Shown: positions 9,811 to 18,603 of the stretch, in pieces
Layout: each line of letters starts with the position of its first letter
How positions within the stretch are numbered: the first letter of the stretch is position 1
Assembly: GCA_014885115.2 (NCBI GenBank)
Contig: WKLE02003637.1
Coordinates: forward strand, 1-29,134
DNA length: 29,134 nt
From: Asterionellopsis glacialis
Taxonomy: Eukaryota; Bacillariophyta; Plagiogrammaphyceae; Rhaphoneidales; Asterionellopsidaceae
Direction: 5' to 3'
Program-made: the position numbers and the translations under genes
The notes under the pieces: model-generated
Database searches by the model: none
What the model was told of the DNA's origin: nothing
The model's input: only the letters and a program-made list of their open reading frames with translations

Positions 9811-11910
9811 ATGTGGACGAAATATACTGCTTTCTTGGCAGTTGCAATTACTGGTATTGCAACACAAAATGTTGTAAACGCTTTTATAGCACCCCTTCGG
9901 AATAATGTCGCGGTTCAACACAACTATGCTTCAACTTTCAGCCGAACTACTAATAAAAGGTGGATTAAGATGTCTACTGCTGCAAGTGATTCTTCTTCTG
10001 ATCATACCAACAAGGAAGAACCAGAAACACCACTGCCACCACCGTCACAAGCGGAATCAATTGTTGCGAATGCCAAGGCAGTCGCACCTATCCAGGATAC
10101 CGAAGAGGCATCTGCAATGGCGTCTACCAAAAACAAATTATTCAGTGCTAGTGCTGCTGGATTGGCAGTAAGTCTTGCCATGGTTCCAGAAGCGGTAGCC
10201 TTTTCATTTGTGGCGGGAGTAAGTCCACTTGTTGGGTTATGGACTACTGTAACTCTTGGATTTGTAGCAGCTTCTTTGGGTGGACGTGCTGGTATTTGTT
10301 CTTCATCATCAGGTGCATGTTCAGTCGTTGTTGCCTCTCTATGTGCAACACACGGACCTGCCTACCTCTCAGCTTGTGCAATGCTTGCAGGATTGTTACA
10401 AATTGGAGGTGGACTATTAGGATTAGGGAAATTAATCCGACTTGTCCCACACCCCGTAATGCTTGGATTTGTCAATGGATTAGGTATGTATTTTATTTAT
10501 ATTTTCTGTATGGTTAATATTAGTGAATAGAGTTGTTGGGATGGTGCGTGTGTTATAGAATGGCACAGAGGAAAATCTCTTACGATCAAATAGTAAAGCG
10601 CCCAATGGAAAAGCATATTGTTCCATCCTTTACGACTTGACTCTCATGCTCTGTATTGTTTACTGTATTGCTTACTCAAAGCTGTTGTAATGACAAAAGC
10701 ACAATTAGGTCATTTTCGTGATGCAGCTACAGGTGGATTTCTTTCTCTCACAACAGGTGCTGGTGCAAGTATGTATGGTGTAACAGCATTGACAATGGCA
10801 CTTGTGAAACTTTTACCCAAGGTAACAACAGCAGTTCCACCTACACTGGGTGCAGTTGCACTGTCAGCTATATTTGCTAAATTTTTCAGTCTTCCAGTTA
10901 AAACTCTAGCTGATGTAGCAGGTCGGGCAACATTTGCAGGTGGATGGTCTGTCATACCCAAAATTGGATTACCAGCCGGTGTACCATTGTCCTTGGAAAC
11001 ATTGAAAATTGTTTTGCCCTTTGCCATTACTATGAGTGCTGTAGGGTGCATTGAAAGTTTACTCACGATGCAATTATTAGATGGGATGATGGATGATGGC
11101 AAACGTGGATCAACCAAACGTGAATGTATCGGACAAGGATTTGGTAATATTTTGAGTGGTCTGACAGGAGGTATAGGTGGTTGCGCACTATTGGGACAAA
11201 GTATTATCAATGTACAAAGTGGTGGTGGCATTTCACGATGGTCCGGGATGAGTATGGCACTATTTTTGGCATGTGGTATCGTAGCAGCAGCTCCTTTATT
11301 GGCTTCTGTACCAGTGGCATCGCTAGTTGGTGTTATGTTGTTGGTATGTCAATCTACCTTTTCATGGTCATCACTGCGATTATTGCGAAAGATCCCAAAA
11401 CTTGATGCACTTGTGATTGCTCTTGTTTCAATCACTACGGTTCAGAAAGACTTGGCTTACGCTGTCGTTGCTGGTACTATTGCAAGTGCTCTTGGATTTG
11501 CTTGGAAACAATCGACAAATCTAACCGCTTCAACTTCGTTGGTAGAAGAGAAAAAGAAACTATATCGTCTGAATGGTCCACTTTTCTTTGGATCTACCAC
11601 ACAATTCTCTTCTCTCTTCCAACCAAAGTCTGACCCAGAGGAAGTCATCTTAGATTTTACAGATTCACGTGTTATGGATCATTCAGCATTGGATGCTATT
11701 CAAAGTCTAGCCGATCAGTACGGAAGTGTTGGTAAAAAAATTACGTTGCGTCATTTATCAAAGGATTGCACTCAGCTTTTGCAGCGTTTATACAGTAAAA
11801 AGAATGGAGACAATTTACCTCCCTACGAAGTCATTGAATCTGATCCCGCCACAGATCCTGTGTATCAAGTAGCAGAGGAATCGACTGTGTACAAGGATAT
11901 CCCGGTGTAA
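9811..11910 (+). CDS. Plastid-targeted SulP-family anion transporter
   Basis: Exons 9811-10483 and 10682-11910 (198-nt intron, G|GTATGT ... CAAAG|CT) give 633 aa. The N-terminus is a signal peptide followed by VVNA|FIAP at residues 21-28, the Ala|Phe junction used for import into diatom plastids, then a Ser/Thr-rich transit-like stretch to about residue 95. The membrane domain follows, with SulP landmarks: [39 protein letters not shown] across the splice site, [20 protein letters not shown] and [16 protein letters not shown] domain lies at about 517-598. The sequence resembles bacterial SulP proteins more than plant SULTRs as I recall them. SulP proteins move sulfate, bicarbonate or other anions, and substrate cannot be read from sequence. 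Plastid envelope location is inferred from the presequence. It is convergent with the next gene. Confidence 0.9.
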
Positions 11911-12147
11911 TTGAAATTGATTTTCTAAAGGGTTACGCAATTATATAACTACACTTTTTTTGTAGGCAAATATGAATATGTTCTGCACGCGGAACTAAAG
12001 TTCAAGTTGTGTTCCTTTGTTGCATGATTTGATATCGGCTTAACTTGTGTCCGAAGCATCCTATTCGGTTTCGTTTATTGAAATGGTGCTCTTTGATATA
12101 GAGTGATACTTTCAGTCTGCCTTATCTTTTATATAATCAAGATGTGT

Positions 12148-12732
12148 TCAGACATCCAGGTTCAAAGGAGATGTGACAGTTTTTGGAGTAACCACCAAAT
12201 CTGATCCATATTGCCCAGTTGGGCACATATGTTCATGTGACATGATCGTGCTTCCTTCGGAACTATTGCCCATCTCCATGTCTAGTGTTCTGGTTAATTC
12301 TGTTACTGTCTTGTTATGCTTGCTTAATTGAACGAAATCATTGCATGAGGTACTTGGACGAGGGTGTAAGACAAAAGAACCGGACCAAGTTGAATTATAA
12401 GAATCTTTCTTGCCTTCTTGTAGATCGCTTGGGGAAATTAGAAAAAAATCATTATTATGGAAAGATTGCCTCCTAGATTTATTGATGTGACCTTGTGCTT
12501 GGTTCCACCTGGACGAAGAACCGCCAAATTCCTTTGGAGAATTTATCGGATAGGGAGGTAGAAGAACTTGTGTTTGAAAATTAGCGCCAGGCATATTGAC
12601 GTTCTCAATATCCATTGGTGACTTCAGTAAGTAATTTCCCCCCTCCTCCGTTATCTTCACCAAGTCCATTCTTCCTTCGGACGGGCCTGGCTTGCCGTTT
12701 GAAGAGCTTGTCGGGAAATTATAAGAGCACAT
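12148..12732 (-). CDS. Hypothetical protein, 194 aa
   Basis: A single-exon minus-strand frame from ATG 12732 to TGA 12148. I recognise no domain. It is hydrophilic and rich in Ser, Asn and Pro, has no signal peptide or membrane segment, and has a Met/Glu-rich C-terminal third (DMEMGNSSEGSTIMSHEHM). It lies 237 bp from the convergent SulP stop. Its length without stops in fairly AT-rich DNA favours a real gene, but there is no other support and splicing could extend it. Confidence 0.4.
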   Translation of the reverse strand: MCSYNFPTSSSNGKPGPSEGRMDLVKITEEGGNYLLKSPMDIENVNMPGANFQTQVLLPPYPINSPKEFGGSSSRWNQAQGHINKSRRQSFHNNDFFLISPSDLQEGKKDSYNSTWSGSFVLHPRPSTSCNDFVQLSKHNKTVTELTRTLDMEMGNSSEGSTIMSHEHMCPTGQYGSDLVVTPKTVTSPLNLDV

Positions 12733-13575
12733 GATGTGATATGTTTTATGTGAATCTGAACGGATGGTTATGGGTTTACTGGCGAGAATATCGCAACAAG
12801 AAAGAGGAAAGATTTTTTATAATTTCTGTTGTGGGTGCAATATATCGAAAATAAATCTCGAAAGAAAAATGGAAAACTGATTGATAAAGACACGGGAAAA
12901 ACACAAGATTTTTTTTTCTGTCTTCGTTGTTACCTGAAAATAGATAATAATATGGTTGGAACTGTTCCTGTAGGACTCTAGTACAAGGTAGTAGAGGGTA
13001 CAGGTACCTCTGTAACCTATGCCTTGAACCGAACAGTCATGATGTACCTTACCGTTATTGGGTATGAACATAGGTATCGAAATTACAGCACAAGTACTTG
13101 GGGTGCCTGGTAGGATAAAGATCTTTTATTCAGAAAAGTGAACCTGTACGGCTGTAAGGTTCTTCACATATTGATGACAACTGCCCATACTTTCTTTGTA
13201 CTGTACAATAATATCTGAAATGTCACTAGTAATAGGAACTTGTAAATTAGACTATTTGCAGAATGGCCAAGAAAACATCGAAGAATAAAATAACAGGTAA
13301 TATACAGTACAGTAGCTGTCAGGGCGATAACCAAACTAGGACCATTGAAAAACAGCTTCAATAACACATTGAATAAATTGACGAATGAGGGAAAACGACA
13401 TTTTTGATTATATAACGTTCAATCGTTTAGTCTACAGAGGTAACAGCAAACCTTTCAAAGCAGGCAGGGTCACCAAACTCTATGCTAAGTACAGGTAGTC
13501 CAGTAATAAAGTACGATACAATACTGTGGATATAAATGAAATAATTATCTTCTCAACTTTGACATTTAAGAACTG

Positions 13576-13622
13576 TTTACGTCATCTTCAACTGAAAGAT
13601 ACAACATCATAAATGACGTAAA
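13576..13622. repeat. Inverted repeat TTTACGTCAT / ATGACGTAAA
   Basis: Perfect 10-bp arms at 13576-13585 and 13613-13622 with a 27-nt spacer. Both arms carry a TACGTCA bZIP-like core, as does the inverted repeat at 2851-2912. Confidence 0.75.
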
Positions 13623-13733
13623 GGTATCAAAATATCGTCGCAATCTGTTTGCCAGATAAGAAGAGGGCAGTACAACTGTTTTTAATATATATTAAAAACA
13701 AAATAATAGGCTTTCCTCAACAACCATTCAAAT

Positions 13734-13808
13734 ATCTTTTGGTGCAATTTTTTTAAATATAAAAATCTTCCCTCTATCTCCCAACACAGATCTTTTGGTG
13801 CAATTTTT
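13734..13808. repeat. Spaced 19-bp direct repeat
   Basis: ATCTTTTGGTGCAATTTTT occurs exactly at 13734-13752 and 13790-13808, 37 nt apart, in a very AT-rich stretch. Confidence 0.85.
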
Positions 13809-14000
13809 ATTATATTAAAAAAAAACGAAGATTTCAGAATAGTTTTTAGAGAATATTTGTACGTTAAAGTACATAAAAAATAATGATCGGTACTGCATGT
13901 ACCTGGTATATTGATATGGAGTGTTCGACATACCTGGTACTATATTTTAAGTTCAATCAGCTAGTCTACTCGAGTACAATAGACTAAATCCAAACGTACT

Positions 14001-14079
14001 TCATTGGTTGCCGTGACTACAATCAGTAGGCCTAGAATGAGATCATTGGTTGCCGTGACTAGGACCTACAATCAGTAGG
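14001..14079. repeat. Near-tandem duplication with a GGACCTA insert in one copy
   Basis: TCATTGGTTGCCGTGACTA followed by CAATCAGTAGG occurs at 14001-14030. It recurs at 14043-14079 with GGACCTA inserted between the two halves, 12 nt after the first copy. Confidence 0.85.
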
Positions 14080-14111
14080 ACTACTCTTAGGTCCTTAGCT
14101 CCTAAAGGAAA

Positions 14112-14195
14112 AGGACCTAGGTCCTCTCTAGGACCTAGATTTACCTTCATTTGACTTCTCTAGAGTCCTAGTAGTTTTCTGGGACCTCTAGAGAG
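14112..14195. repeat. TAGGACCTA / CTCTAGAG palindrome cluster
   Basis: Contains the perfect palindrome AGGACCTAGGTCCT (14112-14125), a further CTAGGACCTAG (14129-14139) and CCTCTAGAGAG near 14185. Related copies occur near 14516-14575, 17872-17880 and 27127-27135. Confidence 0.7.
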
Positions 14196-14276
14196 ACATC
14201 AACATTGAAGGAGACCAGATTTCGAAGCTGCTCAGTGCTTTCCTCGACACAGATAGTCAGTATCATCCATCAGGGC

Positions 14277-14334
14277 ACCCGGCAAAGTGTTTTTGTTTGT
14301 GTAAAATCATACCAGCAACCACATTTTGCCGGGT
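14277..14334. repeat. Stem-loop with 14-bp arms
   Basis: ACCCGGCAAAGTGT (14277-14290) pairs with ACATTTTGCCGGGT (14321-14334) except one position that would be G-U in RNA. The loop is 30 nt. Confidence 0.7.
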
Positions 14335-14879
14335 TTTCCAGCATTTCTACCAGGTAATACTAGGTTAGCCCAGACACCAGGTACCTGGTTGCAACTCATG
14401 ACGCATGATACACTGGACAAGGTAGGAATTGAATTGATTTGTTCACTTCTTGAATAATTTGAAACAATAGAATCATTGTTTCTTCCATACAGTCAGAACC
14501 AGTAGGACTACGGGTCGTCCCAGGTAGGACCCTCTAGCTAGGCTAGATCCTCTAGAGAGATCCTAAAAGCACATTCCAGTAACAGCTGGTAGACTCCTAA
14601 TTCCTAATGACCACCAGCTTCCAATTTTTGTGACACTAGCAAATGTGACCAGATTGATTTCCATTGGTTAGTAAAAGGCCTCTGTGAGACTAACTTCAAG
14701 AATTCTACTCGTAAAGCAATTATTTATTTTTACTCGTATTTTGTATTTTATTGTAAGGCAATTTGCTCCTAGAGAGGTTCCTTTAGTAAAGTGTACGATT
14801 ACCGGGTAGGACTAGACTAGCTCCGGACCAATAACACGTAAACTTATTTGCGATCTTTCAACTTCTTCTGTATACTGTA

Positions 14880-14937
14880 TGCACTATCTGGGTACCATTT
14901 GCTTTCTGCATGCACTATCTGGATACTATTTGCTTTC
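14880..14937. repeat. Imperfect 31-bp-period tandem repeat
   Basis: TGCACTATCTGGGTACCATT and its downstream bases (14880-14906) recur at 14911-14937 with two substitutions. Confidence 0.8.
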
Positions 14938-15508
14938 TCACCTAGTTCCTACATATTGCGGGACTATACTACCTGGCACCTTGTATTGAACCATTCTCTG
15001 CCAAAGTCTTGAAATGTCATGGGACATTCGGCCCATATGGCGGGCGCACAACACAATTCCTATTGTGTCATTTCGGTGACGTCCTGAACTTCTACTAGAT
15101 TACAGTGCATAGAAAGATTGTACCTGGTACAGGTACCTCTAACACTGGGCACTGCAAAAATTTCTTGTGTTTTTCCAAGCTGCCTCCAGAGCTTACAATA
15201 ATGTACAACAAACAATTTGACTTGAAGCTAAAATCCAAGGGAAATGACGATCACTGAAGATTAGAGTTATGGTGCTTTATCAAACCCAACCACGTGGTCT
15301 ATCAAATCCACCAAATCATGCAAGACCATTGATGGAAAAGTTTGTTTCTATGTGATGCTTATTTTTTCAATTATAGCGATCTGAACTTTTTGCTTTTGAT
15401 TCCTCCAAATGCCGTACCTGATATACCGTTAGTCAAAATTGACTAGCATCTAATCAAATGTCTAACTTTGGAGGTTGGATACTTTACTGCCCACCAGTTC
15501 TGCTCGCC

Positions 15509-16099
15509 TTACTTCGGTGGTGAACAACATTTCTTATGAATTTTCCAATGTGTCCGTTGACAATTAGAGTCACAATACCACACTGCAAGGCACCTCGAGC
15601 ATCTCTTAATATTACCACGACTGTGGAATTTTTTGCAACTTTCACACTTGAACATTTGGTTTTCCCGAAAGTCAATGCCTTTTACTCGTTGCATAACATC
15701 CGATGTATCGTTCAAATATTCTTGCATTTTACGTTGAGCTTCTGCCTTGCAAGTAGGATTATCACATATAGGTATTGGACACAAATCACGGACAGTGGCT
15801 GGTGTCCTAGTTGCCGGATCTGCAGGCCAAAATGCAGGTGTATTAAGCATAGTTGTTGCTCTTCGCATACAGTTGTCACCCCGTCCAGAACATATCCAAG
15901 GCTCAGCAGCAATCATCTATGGTGTACAAAGATTAATCACCGACTGCATGATTTCTGGTCCCGATTTAGGATCTTGCATCTTTGCAACATCACGAGGATC
16001 CACATCAATAGAGAAGGAGAATTCTTTCTGCCGATTAGTTTGATCATCGACCTCTGTATGGTACATCAACAATGCAGAATTTACGGAAGATGATGTCAT
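15509..16099 (-). CDS. MYND-type zinc-finger protein, split by an in-frame TAG
   Basis: One minus-strand frame runs from ATG 16099 to TAA 15509 but contains TAG at 15919-15917, immediately followed by an ATG (15916). The upstream part (60 aa) begins MTSSSVNSALLMYHTEVDD and ends VINLCTP. The downstream part (135 aa) begins MIAAEPWICSGRGDNC. It ends with a complete MYND finger: CESC, CSRCLAVWYCDSNCQ, HWKIHKKC, seven Cys and one His in the right spacing. MYND fingers are protein-interaction modules common in diatoms. The frame is kept on both sides of the stop and both parts look like one acidic-to-Cys-rich protein, so a single nonsense change in a once-intact gene is the simplest reading. Translation from 15916 alone would still give the finger. 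No intron of normal size removes the stop. Confidence 0.65.
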
Positions 16100-16624
16100 T
16101 CTCCTCTATCTATTTAGGACGTGTTCTTATTTCGTCTTCTTACAACAGATCCTTCTATGGATGATATGCAATCTTATCCAGTGCAACAAGTTCCTATGGG
16201 ATGGCTTTATAGACAATCAGTAAAAGTTATCCTCGGTATACCGACAGAAGAAACTTGACAAAATTTTAGTGTCCAACAAGATCTAAGAGCGTTGAGTGCT
16301 GGCTGTTGTGATTATTGATTTCCAGGCATCGCCGCTGTCTCTCTGTTTCCAATGATGGTTGATCCTGTTTCATCTTCATTTCTCGCTCGGTTAAAAAAAC
16401 TCTGCTTTGATCTGCGGAAAACTACGTATCATTCTCAAAATATCTTACTAACGTTTTAATCAATAAGTATTGCACTATTGTACAATCATTATTCAAATAT
16501 ATTTGATTTTTATAATAAATGACTCTTTGAAAATCCCTCCAAACCCTATGTGTTGGATATATTACCTGTACACAAGTTCTCATATGCATATCAGGGAGTT
16601 GTCTGAAAATCGAAATTTTTGGTA
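16100..16624. other. Non-coding spacer
   Basis: Upstream of the MYND gene. A 33-codon plus-strand frame near 16155-16257 (MDDMQSYPVQQVPMGW) has no support. Nothing else stands out. Confidence 0.45.
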
Positions 16625-17516
16625 CTCTCCTAACGGGCTGTGTCATGGTCAAAAAAAATCTGAAAATCTGAAAAGTCTGCATATAACGGGATGGAATAAA
16701 GGGTGATACCCCCAACAGGCCTTTTTTAGCCTCTGGCCACGAATAAACTCCTTACAGGTTTTCAAATACGACTTTTTTTCATGGCCAAACCGACCCCTCC
16801 CTCTGGCCATGAAAAAAAGTCGTATTTGAAAATCTGTAAGGAGTTTTTCCCTTGGTTACCCAATCAAATTGCTCTATTTGTCGTGCTGCAGAACATTCCC
16901 TCCAACAGCAAACACCAGCACAAAAATTTTGCAACGCGCCAAACTCACATCGCACTCATCAATTTGATTGTCGAGTTGTCGAGAACTACAATCGACAACC
17001 GACCGACACGATCAACGAACTGTAACATTCATCATCATCCTCATTGTTCTGGGTGAACATGAATTCTTCAACCTCATTTCCGGTGTCCGTTGTTTGAATG
17101 GCAGTTCTTCTATTCGAATCTATTCAAAGAACCGTCGTCAGATAAGGAGAGTGCCCATGACGACAACAGCTGGTGACAATTGTTCATATAGCTTCTAGAC
17201 TGAAAGCAGTCAAAAATGGAGAAACTCACCAATCAATCAATATCTTGCAAATGCCTACAGGGTGTTATGGTTTGGTGTTGAGTATGGAAAAGGGGAACGG
17301 ACCGAAACGACAATGCTGGAAGTTTTTTTTTCGGCGCAAACCATTCGTTACAGGTTTTCAGAATTTCAGAATTTCAGATTTTTGGAGAGATCACGACAAA
17401 GGGTGTGTGTACAGCTGGGTTCCGATCGCCCCTGAAAAGAAAACAGGCCTGCGTTATAGCCTACATTTTTTCAGAATTTCAGATTTTGAAGAGATCATGA
17501 CACAGCCCATAAGGAG
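16625..17516. mobile_element. Putative non-autonomous element bounded by imperfect terminal inverted repeats
   Basis: The left end (16625-16670) reads TCTCCTAACGGGCTGTGTCA, then an A-run and AATCTGAAAATCTGAAAA. The reverse complement of the right end (17468-17516) reads ACTCCTTATGGGCTGTGTCA, then AAAATCTGAAATTCTGAAA. The ends therefore match over about 45 bp with few differences. A sub-terminal copy of the right end lies at 17357-17407 (TTTCAGAATTTCAGA ... GAGAGATCACGACAAAGGG). The 43-bp-arm hairpin at 16745-16846 sits inside. No transposase was recognised. Open frames inside (16781-17056, 17173-17559) are partly made of the repeats. A MITE-like or foldback DNA element of about 0.9 kb is inferred. 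Confidence 0.5.
16745..16846. repeat. 43-bp-arm hairpin
   Basis: Arms 16745-16787 and 16804-16846 are complementary at 42 of 43 positions with a 16-nt loop. The one mismatch would be a G-U pair in RNA. The arms contain GTCGTATTTGAAAA and a run of seven or more A/T. Confidence 0.95.
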
Positions 17517-17562
17517 TAATCGGAACTGGTACCCAGTTACCTACAATTATTTATGGTAAAAC

Positions 17563-17704
17563 TGTACCTGTACCAGGTACTAACATAAAACTGCCTGAGA
17601 AATCATTTGTACAGTAGTAGTACCTGGTACCTGTATTTCCAGTTTTTCCTATGCTTATCAGTTGCTTTCTACTGTTACTGGGAGTCCTGTACCAGTACCT
17701 GGTA
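17563..17704. repeat. TACCTGGTAC palindrome cluster
   Basis: Three copies: CTGTACCTGTACCAGGTAC (17562-17580), AGTACCTGGTACCTGT (17619-17634) and CTGTACCAGTACCTGGTA (17687-17704). They lie just outside the right end of the putative mobile element. Confidence 0.85.
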
Positions 17705-17944
17705 GAACTGAACAAATGTTTCAACTATTAAAATTAATAATATCAATAAATGATATAGTAAGTAATTCAGTATTGCGCTGTATTGCGCTGTAATGAACCA
17801 ATGGAGTACAGGTACTGTACCATTACCAAGTGAGTTGGTTTAAATGAATCAATTTATTACTGTTAATATCACTAGGACCTAAAGAATATAAAACCTAAGA
17901 ACTACTGACTACTAACTGCTTTACCGAAGGCCTGCCATCAAACA

Positions 17945-18346
17945 TCAACTCTCTCTAGAGAGCATAGAGAAAATCGCCTCATTGTCACTACTTTCTATAT
18001 CCACCAACTCAAGCTTTGCAGTATCCGTTTCTTTGTACGTGGATTCTTCTCCTTTCAAATCAACAAGAATAACTCTTTCTGAAGAATTTGGAGTACCCAA
18101 TAAGTGCGGAGGTTTCTCAATTTTCTTGCTGACCTTAATAATTGGTAGAGGAATTTTGCAAGAAGAAGTTAAGATTTCCGATTCCGATGATTTCATAGAG
18201 GCAATCTCGTTCGAAAAGGCATCCGCTATATTGATCATGTCTCGAGTATCAGCCCATAAATGTTCGTACCTAATAACCTGATCATGACGTCAGGCGGCAG
18301 TATATCCACGGGTCGCTTCCATAAGTCTGTTGCCATCTTCCGTCAT
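17945..18346 (-). pseudogene. Hypothetical protein with an in-frame TGA
   Basis: A minus-strand frame from ATG 18346 (MTEDGNRLMEATRGYTAA) reaches TGA at 18292-18290. It continues without another stop (RHDQVIRYEHLWADTRD, then MINIADAFSNE) to TGA 17945. The part from ATG 18238 alone is 97 aa. No domain is recognised. The composition (WADTRD, acidic C-terminus) is protein-like, and its last codons overlap a CTCTCTAGAGAG palindrome (17951-17962). TGA could have arisen from CGA by one transition. It could also be a chance frame. Confidence 0.3.
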
Positions 18347-18426
18347 TTTTTCGATTTTTTGTCAAGTACTCCCTCCTAGTGTGCACCCTGTTAAGCTCAG
18401 GTTAACAAGATATGTCAAGAGGATCC

Positions 18427-18483
18427 GGGAATTTTGCGGTTCCTTGGGAATTTTGCGTTTCCTTGGGAATTTTGCGTTTCCTT
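18427..18483. repeat. 19-bp tandem repeat, 3 copies
   Basis: Three consecutive copies of GGGAATTTTGCGTTTCCTT. The first has one G-for-T change. They lie 120 bp upstream of the transporter start. Confidence 0.95.
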
Positions 18484-18546
18484 GGGTGCTAAGCATGTCT
18501 TGCATTTCTGGCATTGTGGAAAGATTCTTTCTGAATTCTGTGGTCT

Positions 18547-18590
18547 GAATGTCCATTGAATGTCCATTGAATGTCCATTGAATGTCCATT
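18547..18590. repeat. 11-bp tandem repeat, 4 copies, each with an ATG
   Basis: Four exact copies of GAATGTCCATT end 13 bp before the transporter ATG at 18604. The unit length is not a multiple of three, so the four ATGs (18549, 18560, 18571, 18582) fall in all three frames. The one at 18571 is in frame with the transporter. Confidence 0.95.
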
Positions 18591-18603
18591 CTTTGATTTC
18601 AGT

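Larger units (their letters stand above)
12733..15508. other. Gene desert rich in small repeats and palindromes
   Basis: About 2.8 kb without a supportable gene. The minus-strand frames at 12817-13071 and 13164-13367 have no recognisable motif and overlap repeats. The stretch holds TACCTGGTAC copies (13898-13909, 13930-13941, 14376-14389, 15119-15136), TAGGACCTA/CTCTAGAG palindromes (14060-14580), tandem and spaced duplications, two stem-loops, and a G-box CCACGTGG at 15290-15297. Confidence 0.6.

Noticed and set aside
10710..11231. Minus-strand 173-codon open frame
   Set aside because: Lies wholly opposite the SulP exon; the protein has no recognisable motif and results from the codon pattern of the sense gene.
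15536..16093. Plus-strand 185-codon open frame
   Set aside because: Mirror of the MYND gene. The sense strand encodes a full zinc finger, so the plus frame is a shadow.
17173..17559. 128-codon frame with repeated FxNFRISDF-like segments
   Set aside because: The protein repeats come from the non-coding sub-terminal repeats of the TIR element; no known domain and a non-ATG context.
18427..18590. CRISPR-like array
   Set aside because: The repeats are directly adjacent with no spacers; they are plain tandem repeats in a eukaryotic leader.
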